Shown here piece after piece: positions 36,724-46,500 of a stretch of DNA of 64,000 nt; positions within the stretch are counted from its first letter, which is position 1, and every line of letters begins with the position of its first letter. The notes beneath the pieces are model-generated. The model searched no databases. It was not told the DNA's origin and worked only from the letters and a program-made list of their open reading frames with translations. The DNA is from Verrucomicrobiota bacterium (lineage in GTDB: Bacteria; Verrucomicrobiota; Verrucomicrobiia; Limisphaerales; UBA9464): the NCBI GenBank assembly GCA_017309115.1, contig JAFLEF010000003.1, positions 124,001-188,000 of the forward strand, written 5' to 3'. Both the position numbers and the translations under genes were made by a program.

Positions 36724-38493
36724 ATGGCTGCCACGTTTTCCATCGGCATCGATTTGGGTACGACCAACAGTGTTCTCGCCGCCATTCCGCTGGGCGTCGA
36801 GGGCGCGTCCATTGAGGTCCTTTCGGTACCTCAGTTGACCGCTCCGGCCACCGTGGAGGGACGTCCATTGCTGCCGTCGTTCCTGTATCTGGGAACGCCG
36901 GAGGAAGTGGCCCAAGACGCCTTTCGGTTGCCGTGGGGTTCCCCGTCCGCAGCCGTGGGCGAGTGGGCGCGACGCCAGGGAGCGGAGGTCCCCACCCGAA
37001 CCGTTTCGGGTGCGAAATCCTGGCTGACCCATAGTCGGGTCGATCGTCGCCAGCCCATCCTGCCATGGAACGCTCCTGCCGAAGTCACCAAGATTTCGCC
37101 CGTCGAAGCGTCCCGCCGGTATCTGGAGCACTTGCTGTCCGCCTGGGCGCAATCGCATCCGGAAGCACCGATCCAGGAGCAGCAGGTGGTTCTGACCGTT
37201 CCCGCCTCCTTCGATGCCGTGGCCCGGGAACTGACCCGCGAGGCAGCGTTGCAGGCGGGATTGCCGGAGAACTTCATCCTGCTCGAGGAACCCCAGGCCG
37301 CGTTCTACGCGTGGTTGGCGAATCCAACGCAATCGTGGCGGAAGCTCGTGCGCGAAGGCGATGTGGTCGCCATCTGCGACGTCGGCGGCGGGACCACGGA
37401 TCTCACTCTGATCTCGGTGGCCCAGGAAAACGGTGAACTGGTGCTGCAACGGGTGGCCGTTGGTAACCACATTCTGGTGGGAGGCGACAACATGGACCTC
37501 GCTCTCGCGCAACTGGCGCAGGCGCGGTTCGCCGAAAAGGGCGTGGCCTTGGATGCCTGGCAGTCGGTGGCCCTGTGGCATGCGTGCCGGGCGGCCAAGG
37601 AGACGTTGCTCGCCCCCGACGGTCCGTCCACGTGTCCGGTGACTGTGCTGGGACGCGGACGTCGGCTGATCGGTGGCAGCATCTCGGTCGACTTGACGCG
37701 TGAGGAAGTGGTGAGCGTGCTGACCGAAGGGTTCTTCCCGCCGGGATCGTTGCAGGCTCGACCGGTGCGGCGTCCACAGTCGGGATTCAAGGAACTGGGC
37801 TTGCCGTACGAGTCGGATCCGGCCGTGACGCGGCATTTGTCGCACTTCCTGAATCAACAGTCCGGCGTGCGTCCTACCCGGGTGTTGTTCAATGGTGGCG
37901 TCTTCAAGTCCGAGTTCTTCCGACGTCGGGTGCTCGAAGCCGTGGCGGGCTGGTACGGAGCGACCCCGGAATCGCTCGAACTGCCGCACAACCAGGACTT
38001 CGACCTCGCGGTCGCGCGCGGCGCGGCCTACTACGGACGCGCCAAGCTCGAGAAGGGCATTCGTATTCGGGGCGGGGCGCCAAGGTCTTACTACGTCGGC
38101 ATTGAGGCCACGGGACTGGCCATTCCCGGAATCGTGCGGCCGCTGCGGCATCTGTGCGTGGTGCCGCGGGACATGGAGGAAGGCACGGAACTCGACATTC
38201 CTAGCGACACGATCGGACTGCTCACCGGCGAACAGGCGGAATTCCGGTTCTTCAGTTCGCTCACCCGGCGCGATGCTCCGGGAACGATCGTGACGCACGC
38301 CACCGAAGACGAAATTCAGGAGACCTCGCCATTGGTGGCGACGTTGCCGGCGGCGGCCGGAGGCGAGACGGATTTTGTGCCGGTGCGCTTCCAGGTTCGC
38401 TTGACCGAACTGGGCGTGTTGGAGTTGTGGTGTGTGAGCACGGTTTCGGAGGATCGCTGGAAATTGGAATTCAGCGTTCGCGACGAAGGTTGA
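36724..38493 (+). CDS. Hsp70-family protein (first of pair)
   Basis: 589 residues with an actin-like ATPase domain: GIDLGTTNSVLAAIP at the N-terminus (phosphate 1), VVLTVPASFDAVARELTREAA, EEPQAAFYAW, VAICDVGGGTTDLTLISV (phosphate 2) and ILVGGDNMDLALA. The C-terminal half is a divergent substrate-binding-like domain; DnaK's GGSTRIP motif is replaced by LFNGGVFKSEFFR. This matches the non-canonical Hsp70 family found beside DUF2760, not DnaK itself. It begins the pair and precedes the second Hsp70 gene by 12 bp. Confidence 0.92.
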   Translation: MAATFSIGIDLGTTNSVLAAIPLGVEGASIEVLSVPQLTAPATVEGRPLLPSFLYLGTPEEVAQDAFRLPWGSPSAAVGEWARRQGAEVPTRTVSGAKSWLTHSRVDRRQPILPWNAPAEVTKISPVEASRRYLEHLLSAWAQSHPEAPIQEQQVVLTVPASFDAVARELTREAALQAGLPENFILLEEPQAAFYAWLANPTQSWRKLVREGDVVAICDVGGGTTDLTLISVAQENGELVLQRVAVGNHILVGGDNMDLALAQLAQARFAEKGVALDAWQSVALWHACRAAKETLLAPDGPSTCPVTVLGRGRRLIGGSISVDLTREEVVSVLTEGFFPPGSLQARPVRRPQSGFKELGLPYESDPAVTRHLSHFLNQQSGVRPTRVLFNGGVFKSEFFRRRVLEAVAGWYGATPESLELPHNQDFDLAVARGAAYYGRAKLEKGIRIRGGAPRSYYVGIEATGLAIPGIVRPLRHLCVVPRDMEEGTELDIPSDTIGLLTGEQAEFRFFSSLTRRDAPGTIVTHATEDEIQETSPLVATLPAAAGGETDFVPVRFQVRLTELGVLELWCVSTVSEDRWKLEFSVRDEG

Positions 38494-38505
38494 TCGGAAC
38501 GTTCC

Positions 38506-41289
38506 GTGAGCGCCTCCTCCTCCAGTACCGCCGAAACCGCTCCGGCGCGGTTCCTCGTGGGGATCGACCTGGGGACGACCAACTGCGCGCTCGCCTACAT
38601 CGACAGCCGTTCCAACGATCATCGCGTCCGGGATTTTCCCGTGCCGCAGATTGTTGCTCCCGGGGAGACCGAGTCCCGCGCCGTTCTTCCGTCCTTCGCC
38701 TACGAACCCGCGGCGGGCGAGTTCCCGCCCGGTTCGCTGACGATCCAGGGCAGTTCTGGAGAGACACCGTTGGTGGGCTGGTTTGCCCAACGCCAGGGAG
38801 CGCTCGCCCCCGGTCGCCTGATTTCTTCGGCGAAGTCGTGGCTGTGCCATCCCGGAGTGGATCGCACCGCGCCGTTGTTGCCCTGGCACGGGGCTTCGGA
38901 TGTGCCCCGAATCTCGCCGGTCGAAGCCAGTGCCCGATATCTGGCGCACCTGCGAATGGCGTGGGACCGGGCGTTTCCGGAGCATCCATTGGCGGAACAG
39001 GAAGTGTCGGTGACGGTTCCGGCCTCCTTCGATGAAGTGGCCCGGGAACTCACCGTGCGGGCCGCCGAGAAGGCCGGACTCCCGCGCCTGACGTTGCTCG
39101 AGGAACCGCAGGCGGTGTTCTACGCCTGGATGGAAGCCAGCGGCCGCCGCGCCTTCGAGCAGATCAAGCCCGGTCAACTCACGCTCATCTGCGACGTGGG
39201 CGGAGGTACCTCGGATTTCACGCTGATCGAAGCCCGACCGGCCGAAGATGGGGTGCGCTTTCACCGCGTGGCGGTGGGCGAGCATCTGATTCTGGGCGGT
39301 GACAACATGGACCTCGCCCTGGCGCATCATCTCGAAGCGCGGTTGTCTCCGGGAGGACGGCTGGATCCGCGGCGCTGGGGATTGCTGGTGCAGTCGTGTC
39401 GGCAGGTGAAGGAAACCCTGCTGGGCAACGATGCTCCGGAGCAACTCGGAGTTAGTCTGGCCGGTGGGTCACGTCTGCTGGGCGGCGCGCTGCATACGGA
39501 AGTTTCCCGGGAGGACGTGCGGCGGCTGATGTTGGACGGGTTCTTCCCGGAGGTGGGTCCCGGGGAACGTCCGACCCAGGCCCGCTCGGGGTTTCAGGAA
39601 TTCGGCCTGCCATATGCCGCAGATGCGGCGGTGACGCGACATCTGGCCGCGTTTCTGGCCAATCACGCCCGGTCCGCGCGCCCGGGAGTTCCTCTTTTTC
39701 CCGACCACCTACTGTTCAACGGAGGGGTGTTTGAATCGGCGTTGCTCCGCGAGCGATTGCACCAAGTGTTGAACACATGGCGCGGAGCGACGGCGTCGGG
39801 CGGATCGATTCACGTTCTGCCCAATGAGCGTCTGGATCTGGCGGTGGCCCGGGGAGCGGCCCATGCACTGGCGTTACGGCGTCAAGGCGGTCAGCGCATC
39901 GCTTCTGGGCTGGCTCGGGCGTACTACATCCAGGTGGGTCGGAGCGGCGGCGGAACGCCCGGAGCGGTCTGTCTCGCGCCGGCGGGATTGGAGGAAGGCC
40001 AAACCGTGGAAGTGCCGCAACGCTTCGTGCTGCGCTTGCGTCAGCCCGTGGAGTTCGCGCTGTTCACGTCCAGCACGCGCACGCAGGACCAGCCAGGTGA
40101 TCTGGTGGAGGCGGATCCATTGCAACTGACCGCCCTGCCGCCGGTCAGCACGGTGATTCGCGCGGGTCGTTCTGTTGAAGCAGGGTCGGCCGAAGTGCAG
40201 TTGCAGACCCGTTTGACCGAGATTGGCACCCTGGATGTCCGGTGCGTGGAAGCCGGACGAACCCGCAGTTGGAAGTTGGAGTTCGATGTCCGGGGTAATT
40301 CCCGGCGGGCGGTAAGGGTGGCCGCGGGAATGTCGGCTGGGTTAGGCGATGCCGTGGAAGAATCCACCCGTGAGACCTGCGCCCGATTGATTCGGGAGGC
40401 GTTCGCTCCGACGGGAGATCCGGCGGGTTTGGTTCGTCGGTTGGAACACGCCACGGGACAGGAGCGGAACGATTGGTCGCTTCCTCTCCTGCGCTCCGTG
40501 TGGGAGCAGTTGATGGAGGTCGAATCCGGCCGGCAGAAAGACATCGCCCACGAAACCCGCTGGCTGAGTCTGCTGGGATTCGCGCTGCGACCGGGCTACG
40601 GCTACACCGTCGATGACTGGCGCGTGCAGCAAACGTGGAAGCTCTTCCAAGCCGGGACCGCCTTTCCGCGCAACGAAATGTGCCGGGCCGAGTGGTGCAT
40701 CCTGTGGCGTCGGCTGGCGGGCGGTTTGGGCACGGGACATCAGAAGGCGATTCTGGATCCCTTGACCGGCATCTTTCGAATCAAGGGGAACCGGAAGTTG
40801 CACTGGGGACCGCACGAGACGGCCGAGATCTGGCGTCTGTTGGGATCGCTGGAACTGCTGACGGTGCCGGTCAAGATCGAGTTCGGAACGCACCTGCTGG
40901 AGCGCTTGGAACGACGCGTGGAACCGGCGCTGATGAAGTCCGGTTGGTGGGCGTTCGGGCGTTTGGGCGCGCGCGTTCCGGCGTATGGTCCGTTGAACAC
41001 GTTGATTCCCGCCGATCACATCGAAGGCTGGCTCGAACGGTTGGTGCGGGTCGAATCACCCGACAGCGAAGCGATTTTCGCCGCGGTGCAATTGGCCCGC
41101 TTCACCGGCGACCGTTATCGGGATGTCAGCGAACGCGCCCGGACAGCGGTCCTGAGCTGGCTGGCGCGATACCAGGCCCCCGAGCATCAGCAGCGGTTGG
41201 TCCGGGACGGCGGCGAACTAGAAAGCGCCGAGGAGCGCCAGGTCTTCGGGGAAGCGTTACCGCCCGGACTGCATCTCAGCGAGGCGTAG
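38506..41289 (+). CDS. Hsp70-family protein with C-terminal DUF3731 extension
   Basis: 927 residues from the GTG at 38506. The N-terminal ATPase domain mirrors its neighbour: VGIDLGTTNCALAYI, VSVTVPASFDEVARELTVRAAEKAGL, EEPQAVFYAWMEASG, LICDVGGGTSDFTLIEA, LILGGDNMDLALA and LFNGGVFESALLR. A further region of about 330 residues at the C-terminus (WKLEFDVRGNSRRAVRVAAG onward, with WSLPLLRSVWEQLMEVE, GYTVDDWRVQQTWKL and FGRLGARVPAYG) corresponds to the DUF3731-type extension of long Hsp70 homologues. The extension is absent from the first paralogue. The pair probably works as a heteromeric chaperone, which is inferred. Confidence 0.93.
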   Translation: MSASSSSTAETAPARFLVGIDLGTTNCALAYIDSRSNDHRVRDFPVPQIVAPGETESRAVLPSFAYEPAAGEFPPGSLTIQGSSGETPLVGWFAQRQGALAPGRLISSAKSWLCHPGVDRTAPLLPWHGASDVPRISPVEASARYLAHLRMAWDRAFPEHPLAEQEVSVTVPASFDEVARELTVRAAEKAGLPRLTLLEEPQAVFYAWMEASGRRAFEQIKPGQLTLICDVGGGTSDFTLIEARPAEDGVRFHRVAVGEHLILGGDNMDLALAHHLEARLSPGGRLDPRRWGLLVQSCRQVKETLLGNDAPEQLGVSLAGGSRLLGGALHTEVSREDVRRLMLDGFFPEVGPGERPTQARSGFQEFGLPYAADAAVTRHLAAFLANHARSARPGVPLFPDHLLFNGGVFESALLRERLHQVLNTWRGATASGGSIHVLPNERLDLAVARGAAHALALRRQGGQRIASGLARAYYIQVGRSGGGTPGAVCLAPAGLEEGQTVEVPQRFVLRLRQPVEFALFTSSTRTQDQPGDLVEADPLQLTALPPVSTVIRAGRSVEAGSAEVQLQTRLTEIGTLDVRCVEAGRTRSWKLEFDVRGNSRRAVRVAAGMSAGLGDAVEESTRETCARLIREAFAPTGDPAGLVRRLEHATGQERNDWSLPLLRSVWEQLMEVESGRQKDIAHETRWLSLLGFALRPGYGYTVDDWRVQQTWKLFQAGTAFPRNEMCRAEWCILWRRLAGGLGTGHQKAILDPLTGIFRIKGNRKLHWGPHETAEIWRLLGSLELLTVPVKIEFGTHLLERLERRVEPALMKSGWWAFGRLGARVPAYGPLNTLIPADHIEGWLERLVRVESPDSEAIFAAVQLARFTGDRYRDVSERARTAVLSWLARYQAPEHQQRLVRDGGELESAEERQVFGEALPPGLHLSEA

Positions 41290-41299
41290 TCGCAATGGA

Positions 41300-41323
41300 A
41301 GCTGAGAGCTGAGAGCTGAGAGG
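41300..41323. repeat. AGCTGAGAG minisatellite tract
   Basis: A run of AGCTGAGAG-type units immediately after the second Hsp70 stop. Further tracts lie at 47945-47982 and 56613-56637, each just outside a gene end. Confidence 0.7.
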
Positions 41324-41394
41324 TCAGTCGCGATCCGTTTCGCCGCGTCTCCATCCGGGACGAGAGAGGTCGCTCGTCTTCTGTTTCCAGCGAT

Positions 41395-41453
41395 TCCACC
41401 AGGCGGAAGTACTCCGGGCCGGATCCGACCCGGGGTGCCAGCTCGGACTTGGA
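41395..41453 (-). pseudogene. Remnant of the 3' end of a delta-60 gene
   Basis: On the minus strand this reads SKSELAPRVGSGPEYFRLVE, nearly identical to the C-terminus of the giant delta-60 protein at 43523 (SESELAPRVGSGPEYFRLVE). DNA identity is high over about 60 bp and then stops. It is a short duplicated gene end with no matching upstream part, 2 kb from its source. Confidence 0.7.
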
Positions 41454-41459
41454 GGGGAT

Positions 41460-41921
41460 TCAGGGCGTCGTGGCGATGAGCAATTGCGTGTGCCCGGGGA
41501 GACGGAACAGGCCCACGCCGCGACCGCCGGCAAGCGCGAAGAGTTCCCCGTCCGACGCGCGCAGGTCGGGCTCGGGACTAGTCTGGACGCGGGCCACGAG
41601 GCTGAACTCGCTCTTCGTCCCAACGCGTTCCGAATCGGACAAAGCGCGGCTACTCACCCGCTGGAACGGGGGTGCGGGCTTAGCGGCGGTTGGCATAGAG
41701 GAGGCCAACTCGACTGTTGTTTCGTGCGCCGACCGGCTGCGTCCGGGCGAATTCAACGCGAGCCAGCTCAGCGCGACCGCGAGTAGGGTCGCCACCACCG
41801 GGGCGGCTTGACGCCGCCGGCGGCGGGCGCGGACGGCGCGCAGCACCGGCCCGAGCGAATCCGGCGCGGATTCGGCCAGCACGTGGTCGAGCAGGTTCGA
41901 TTCGTCAGGCGCGGTCTTCAT
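41460..41921 (-). CDS. Putative anti-sigma-like membrane protein
   Basis: 153 residues with a helical N-terminus, a basic run (RAVRARRRRRQ), one membrane helix (PVVATLLAVALSWLALN) and an extracytoplasmic tail. The start overlaps the end of the sigma factor gene by 17 bp, the usual coupling between an ECF sigma factor and its anti-sigma or anchor. No zinc-binding (ZAS) motif is visible, so the assignment rests on topology and context. The C-terminal part may be low-complexity in function. Confidence 0.6.
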   Translation of the reverse strand: MKTAPDESNLLDHVLAESAPDSLGPVLRAVRARRRRRQAAPVVATLLAVALSWLALNSPGRSRSAHETTVELASSMPTAAKPAPPFQRVSSRALSDSERVGTKSEFSLVARVQTSPEPDLRASDGELFALAGGRGVGLFRLPGHTQLLIATTP

Positions 41922-42531
41922 TTTGGAGACGGGAAAGGAGGGCGGTCTTGAGGCGTTGCCGGGCGCGGGTCAGGCGCGATTCCACGGCCTTTTCGGTGGT
42001 GCCGAGGGCGGCGGCGAGTTCGCGCACGGAACCACCAGCCAGGTACTTTTGTTCCAGTAGTTCACGTTCGGCCGGCGGCAGGGCGGCGAGCTCCGAGGCG
42101 AGCGTGGATTCCAGTTGATCCTCGGGGGTAGGGGGGACGGCGATGGGCTCGGGCTGGTGTCGGAACCAACGTTCGAGAAAGCCGAGGTAACGACGCTCGC
42201 CGCGACGGGCATCGGCGGCGGCGCTGCGCGCCAGCAACGTCAACCAACCCCACAACTCGGCCTCGGTGGCGCAGATGCGAAGGTGTTTCACAGCGCGCAG
42301 GAAGGTCTGCTGCAGGGCCTCAACGGCGGTGTCCTCGTGGCCGTGGCACACGACGAAGAGGTAACGGCGCAGCCGTGGTGCGTAGGCGGCGTGGAAGTCG
42401 CGCCAGGCCGCTTCGTCGCCGTCCACCAGCCGACGGGTGAGCGCGGCCGTTGGCGATTCGGCCGTGAGACCCGGCGCTGCCTGGTCAGCGGCGAGGGGTG
42501 GCATCGCGGAGGTGAGCGCGCCGGGAGTCAC
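41905..42531 (-). CDS. ECF-family RNA polymerase sigma factor
   Basis: 208 residues from a GTG at 42531; the ATG at 42504 would remove nine residues. Region 2 is visible as LVDGDEAAWRDFHAAYAPRLRRYLFVVCHGHEDTAVEALQQTFLRAVKHL, and region 4 as LPPAERELLEQKYLAGGSVRELAAALGTTEKAVESRLTRARQRLK, with its helix-turn-helix. It directs RNA polymerase to a stress- or envelope-related regulon. It lies 9 bp after the STN-like gene and overlaps the putative anti-sigma gene, forming a three-gene unit. Confidence 0.92.
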   Translation of the reverse strand: MTPGALTSAMPPLAADQAAPGLTAESPTAALTRRLVDGDEAAWRDFHAAYAPRLRRYLFVVCHGHEDTAVEALQQTFLRAVKHLRICATEAELWGWLTLLARSAAADARRGERRYLGFLERWFRHQPEPIAVPPTPEDQLESTLASELAALPPAERELLEQKYLAGGSVRELAAALGTTEKAVESRLTRARQRLKTALLSRLQNEDRA

Positions 42532-42540
42532 GGGCGGAAC

Positions 42541-43443
42541 TTACGGTTTGGCCGGCTGCGGGGGAAGGACGGGCTGCGGCTGCGTGGGGATGCGAACCGA
42601 CGGAATTCCTGGTTGAGCGGGTACTATTTGAACGGGGACTGGTTGGACGGGGGCTGGTTGTCCCACTGGACGCTTCGCGTTGGCGAGGCTTTGTAGAACC
42701 TGCTGGACCATGCCGACCTGTGGCTGAGTGCCGTGAACGACGAGGAGTTTCGTTTCCTCATGGTACTTCATCGTGGGCGCGCCCTTATAGCCGGCCAAGT
42801 CCGCGCCGGTTCTGATGGCCGTGGTGATGTCTTCCACTGTGAACCGATCGAGATAGGAGTCGAGTTGGTAGAACTGAACATACTTAGTGGAATCCTCCGT
42901 TTTGGGCTCATACACCGCGACCGGATCCTTCTGCTTGGGTCTTTCCGGCGGATATTCGCCCTTGAGCAGGTATGTCAGATTTTCTCCGCCGGTACCCACG
43001 GGCTCGAATTTGTACCCAGCGGTCATTCGGCTGAACGTGTTCCCGACTTGAGGAATTTCGACCGTCCGCTCGCTCGCCCGACCGAACAGGTCGAACAGTT
43101 CGCCGACCGTTACCTGCCGGACCTCGAGGCTGATCAGGTTCGTCCGGGCCACGTCGCGCATTTGCTGGGGTACCATGACATTCAGGTATTTGCCCGATTC
43201 CTGGTGATAGCTCGCCTGCACCCGCTTGATGACCTCTTCCAGCGGCAGGTTATCGAACACGAAATCGAGCCGCGGCCCGACATCCTTGGGTGGATCCAAC
43301 AATTCGCCCGTCGTGGGATCGACCGCGGCCACCGGCGCGGTCGGGGCGGGGTTTGATCTACCAGTGACCTGGGCGGGAAGTGACCCCAGTCCAAAGGCGA
43401 CCATGACCAGTGGGACAAGGAGAAGCCGAGAGATACGCAACAT
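42541..43443 (-). CDS. Secreted protein with secretin/STN-like region
   Basis: 300 residues with a signal peptide (SRLLLVPLVMVAFGLGSLPAQ). The central part (LDFVFDNLPLEEVIKRVQ ... NVMVPQQM ... NLISLEVRQVTVGELFDLFG) resembles the STN/N-domain found in secretins and in TonB-dependent signalling proteins; KLLVVHGTQPQVGMVQQVLQSL near residue 245 is like the secretin N-domain. The tail is rich in P, V and Q. It may be a sensor or assembly partner of the downstream sigma/anti-sigma pair. Function is not otherwise visible. Confidence 0.65.
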   Translation of the reverse strand: MLRISRLLLVPLVMVAFGLGSLPAQVTGRSNPAPTAPVAAVDPTTGELLDPPKDVGPRLDFVFDNLPLEEVIKRVQASYHQESGKYLNVMVPQQMRDVARTNLISLEVRQVTVGELFDLFGRASERTVEIPQVGNTFSRMTAGYKFEPVGTGGENLTYLLKGEYPPERPKQKDPVAVYEPKTEDSTKYVQFYQLDSYLDRFTVEDITTAIRTGADLAGYKGAPTMKYHEETKLLVVHGTQPQVGMVQQVLQSLANAKRPVGQPAPVQPVPVQIVPAQPGIPSVRIPTQPQPVLPPQPAKP

Positions 43444-43522
43444 ACACCCGGAAATACGCCACTCTTGCGAGAATCCTTCGCCAGAATTTCGGCCCGCTAT
43501 GTGTGGCTGCCCCGTCCCCAGC

Positions 43523-46500
43523 TCACGGCGCTTCCACCAGCCGGAAGTACTCCGGGCCGGATCCGACCCGGGGTGCCAGTTCGGACTCGGACAGGAAGAC
43601 GTCGGGATCGGTGACCGGTGCCCAGGACCGCAGATCGGTGGACGACTCCCAACGCACGTTCAGGCCGGGCGCGGGACTAAAGCGGATGCGGACCGGACGT
43701 TCGCCGCCGACCCATTCCGAACTGAGCCGGGGAACGTCCGGCGGAGCAGGCACGACGGTGACTACTGCGGAGGTTCGGGCGATTCCCGCCGCGTTCTCAA
43801 CTTCCAGGCGGTACTCGCCGGCGTCCTCAGCTCGAGGACTGGCCAGGATGAAAAATGAATTCGTGGCTCCGGGAATGAGGATTTCCCGATGATACCAGCG
43901 ATATTGAGCGGCGGCATCGACCTGAACCACGGCACTGAGCACCAGGGGTTCTCGGAATCCGGGCCGCGTTTTCAGGTCCACGGGAGAGAGAGGGCTGGCG
44001 ATTCGGGGCGGAATCGTGTTGGTGGGCGAGGGAGAACCGGAGATTACGTTCAAACTGAACCGACCCAATGATTGGTAGGACGCTCCCAAGCCGCCGCCGG
44101 GAATGTTCTCCCGCAGCGTGATGGGAGTCACATAGGAGTGTTCGTTCAAGGCCAGCACTGGACCTCCCGATACCCGCAATCGATCGACCGCGCCACCGCT
44201 GGCGCCGGAAATCTCCCCGGATTCGAGCAACGACTGAACACTGTCCGTGGCCGGCACAATGGAATCGAAGTTCAGGAGGAACGCGCCCGAGGGCAGGGAT
44301 TGGGCTCCCCGGAGACTGCGACGAGGATAAGAGTTCGTGGTGCCACTAAACCGAATCACGAAGTTCGTGTCGGCGGTTCCCGTGGAATCCAGGCGGACCA
44401 GCGGCCCGGGAGCGCGATCGAATTCCGCAAACGTCCCGCCCACCCACAGTGTGGGCCCGCGGGGGATCAAGGCCGTGATGTCTCCTTGCGCACTGAAATC
44501 CGGACGCCGGGGAGCATCATTGAACTCGAGATCCAACCTACCATCGAAGAGGAATCGGGCCACGCCGCGAAAGGTGGGTTCGGACTGAGTACGCCGAGTG
44601 ACGCCAAATTGAGTTCCCGCGACCAGCAACCCGCCGCTGGGATCGGTCTCGAGCGCCAACACGGTCGGGGAGCCGAAGAAGATTGAATTGGTGGCGCGGA
44701 AATTGAGATCGGTCTGACCGGTTTGATCCAGACGCCGCACGAATCCATTGGGGCCCCCTGATCCTGGGGCGCTGGCAAGGAATACGCCATCTGCATCCAC
44801 GGCGAGGCTGGCCACTTGGCTTTGGCGGGGAAATCCTAAAGGAGGTGCGACCGTGAGTTCGTCGCCCGGGTCGAAGGACTCATCGAGACTACCATCCGGT
44901 TTCAACCGCAAGACCACATCCCGAGGCGCTCCGTTGGCGCGGGTAAATCGGCCGGCCAGGTACACTGAGCGATCAGGCAAAAACTCCGCCGCCACCACCA
45001 TGCCCCCACTGAGCCCGGCCGGAGGATTCCAGGTGGTGTCCCGGGCTCCATCGGGTTGAAGCAGCGCCAGTCCAGGCAGCAGTTCCCGATCGTACTGAGT
45101 AAAGTTGCCGACGACGAGGATGCGTTGGGTCCGTCCCGAAGCATCATGGAATCCGAACAGACCTGTGACCGGTCTGGAAACGCTCGAAGGTACCCGCAGC
45201 CGCATTTCGCGATTCACCAGATTCGTCGTGAACGACGGATCGAGCGTTCCCGAAGCCACTCCCGCGAGCACGTTGACACTTCGCTCCCGACCGAAGGTAT
45301 TGCTGACCTCGCAGTGATAGGTCGCGGGCTCTGCCAAAACCGAAGGGGATAGAATTAGCTTCGCCACGCCGGCCTCGAAGACCCCGTTCGTCTCGGGCAG
45401 AGCCACGCCGTTGCGAAACCAGCGGACCTGCAGAGGCGGCGTTCCCTGGATCGCCACTTCCAGGACTTGGGTGTTGCCCAGTTCCGTCACAATGAGGGAG
45501 CGCGGCTGCTGGAGAATCCGGGAGGGAACTGGCACCGATGGAGGAATCGTTAGCCGCAGCAATCGAGACGGCCCACCGCCATCAAAGCTTCCAAAGATAC
45601 CCCCGACCAGCACCTGACCGTTGGGCAGTTCGATCAACTTGAGGACGGCATCATCGGGTCCCGTGCCGCTGGACCACGCCGGATCGGGACGTCCTTGAGC
45701 GTCGAGCAGCATCAATCGTCGTGCCGGGTTTCCGTCCCACTGCGTGAACGAACCTCCAACCAGAATTCGCCCGTCCTGAAGTGGCGCCACCGATTGAACG
45801 GCCCCATTGATCTGGCGCACCGGGGCAAAGTCGGGATCCACCGCGAGATCCGGCCGCAACCGGACGAGACCCGCCCGGGGCAGACCGCCCACTTGATCGA
45901 ACCGTCCTCCCAGAAGGATACCGCCATCGGGCAGGCGGACCATCGCACTGACGGTAGGACGACCGTTTGCCCGCGAGATTACGGGTGCGGCATTGGAGGT
46001 TCCGTGAGCGGAATAAACGAACAAAGCCGGTCCCTGGGAGGAGACTTGGCCCCAGACCAGGAACTGATCCGATCCCAGTGGAAGAAATCGACCCACGCTG
46101 CCCGATGTGGCTGTCAGTGGCTTGAAGTTGGGATCAACGGCTCCGGTGGGGAGGAGGCGGTGGAGTAAATGCCCGGAAGATCCGATGAGTTGTGGGTGGG
46201 AAAACCGGCCGCCGATCACGATCTTGCCATCCAGTTGGATCTCGGCTTGAACGATCCACCAATTGTTAGCATCAGGGAAGGTTCGCAACGAAGAGGCGAA
46301 GGAATTATCGCGCGAACCGTCCTCCCTCAGAATCGCCACCATGGGAGAGCCGGGATCCCAGTTAACGCGACTGAACGATCCGGCAATCAACAACCGACCG
46401 TCGGGAAACGTCTTCAGGTCATTGATGCCGGTGCCCGCTTGGTCGTGGGCTTCGAATCCGATTTTCCGTTCTCCCGACGCATCCAATCGTTCCAGATGGT

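Noticed and set aside
36289..39444. Open frame of 1051 residues on the minus strand opposite the Hsp70 genes
   Set aside because: Antisense to two clear Hsp70 genes with strong ATPase motifs; no domain is recognisable and the composition (rich in R, G, H, Q) is that of a GC-rich shadow frame.
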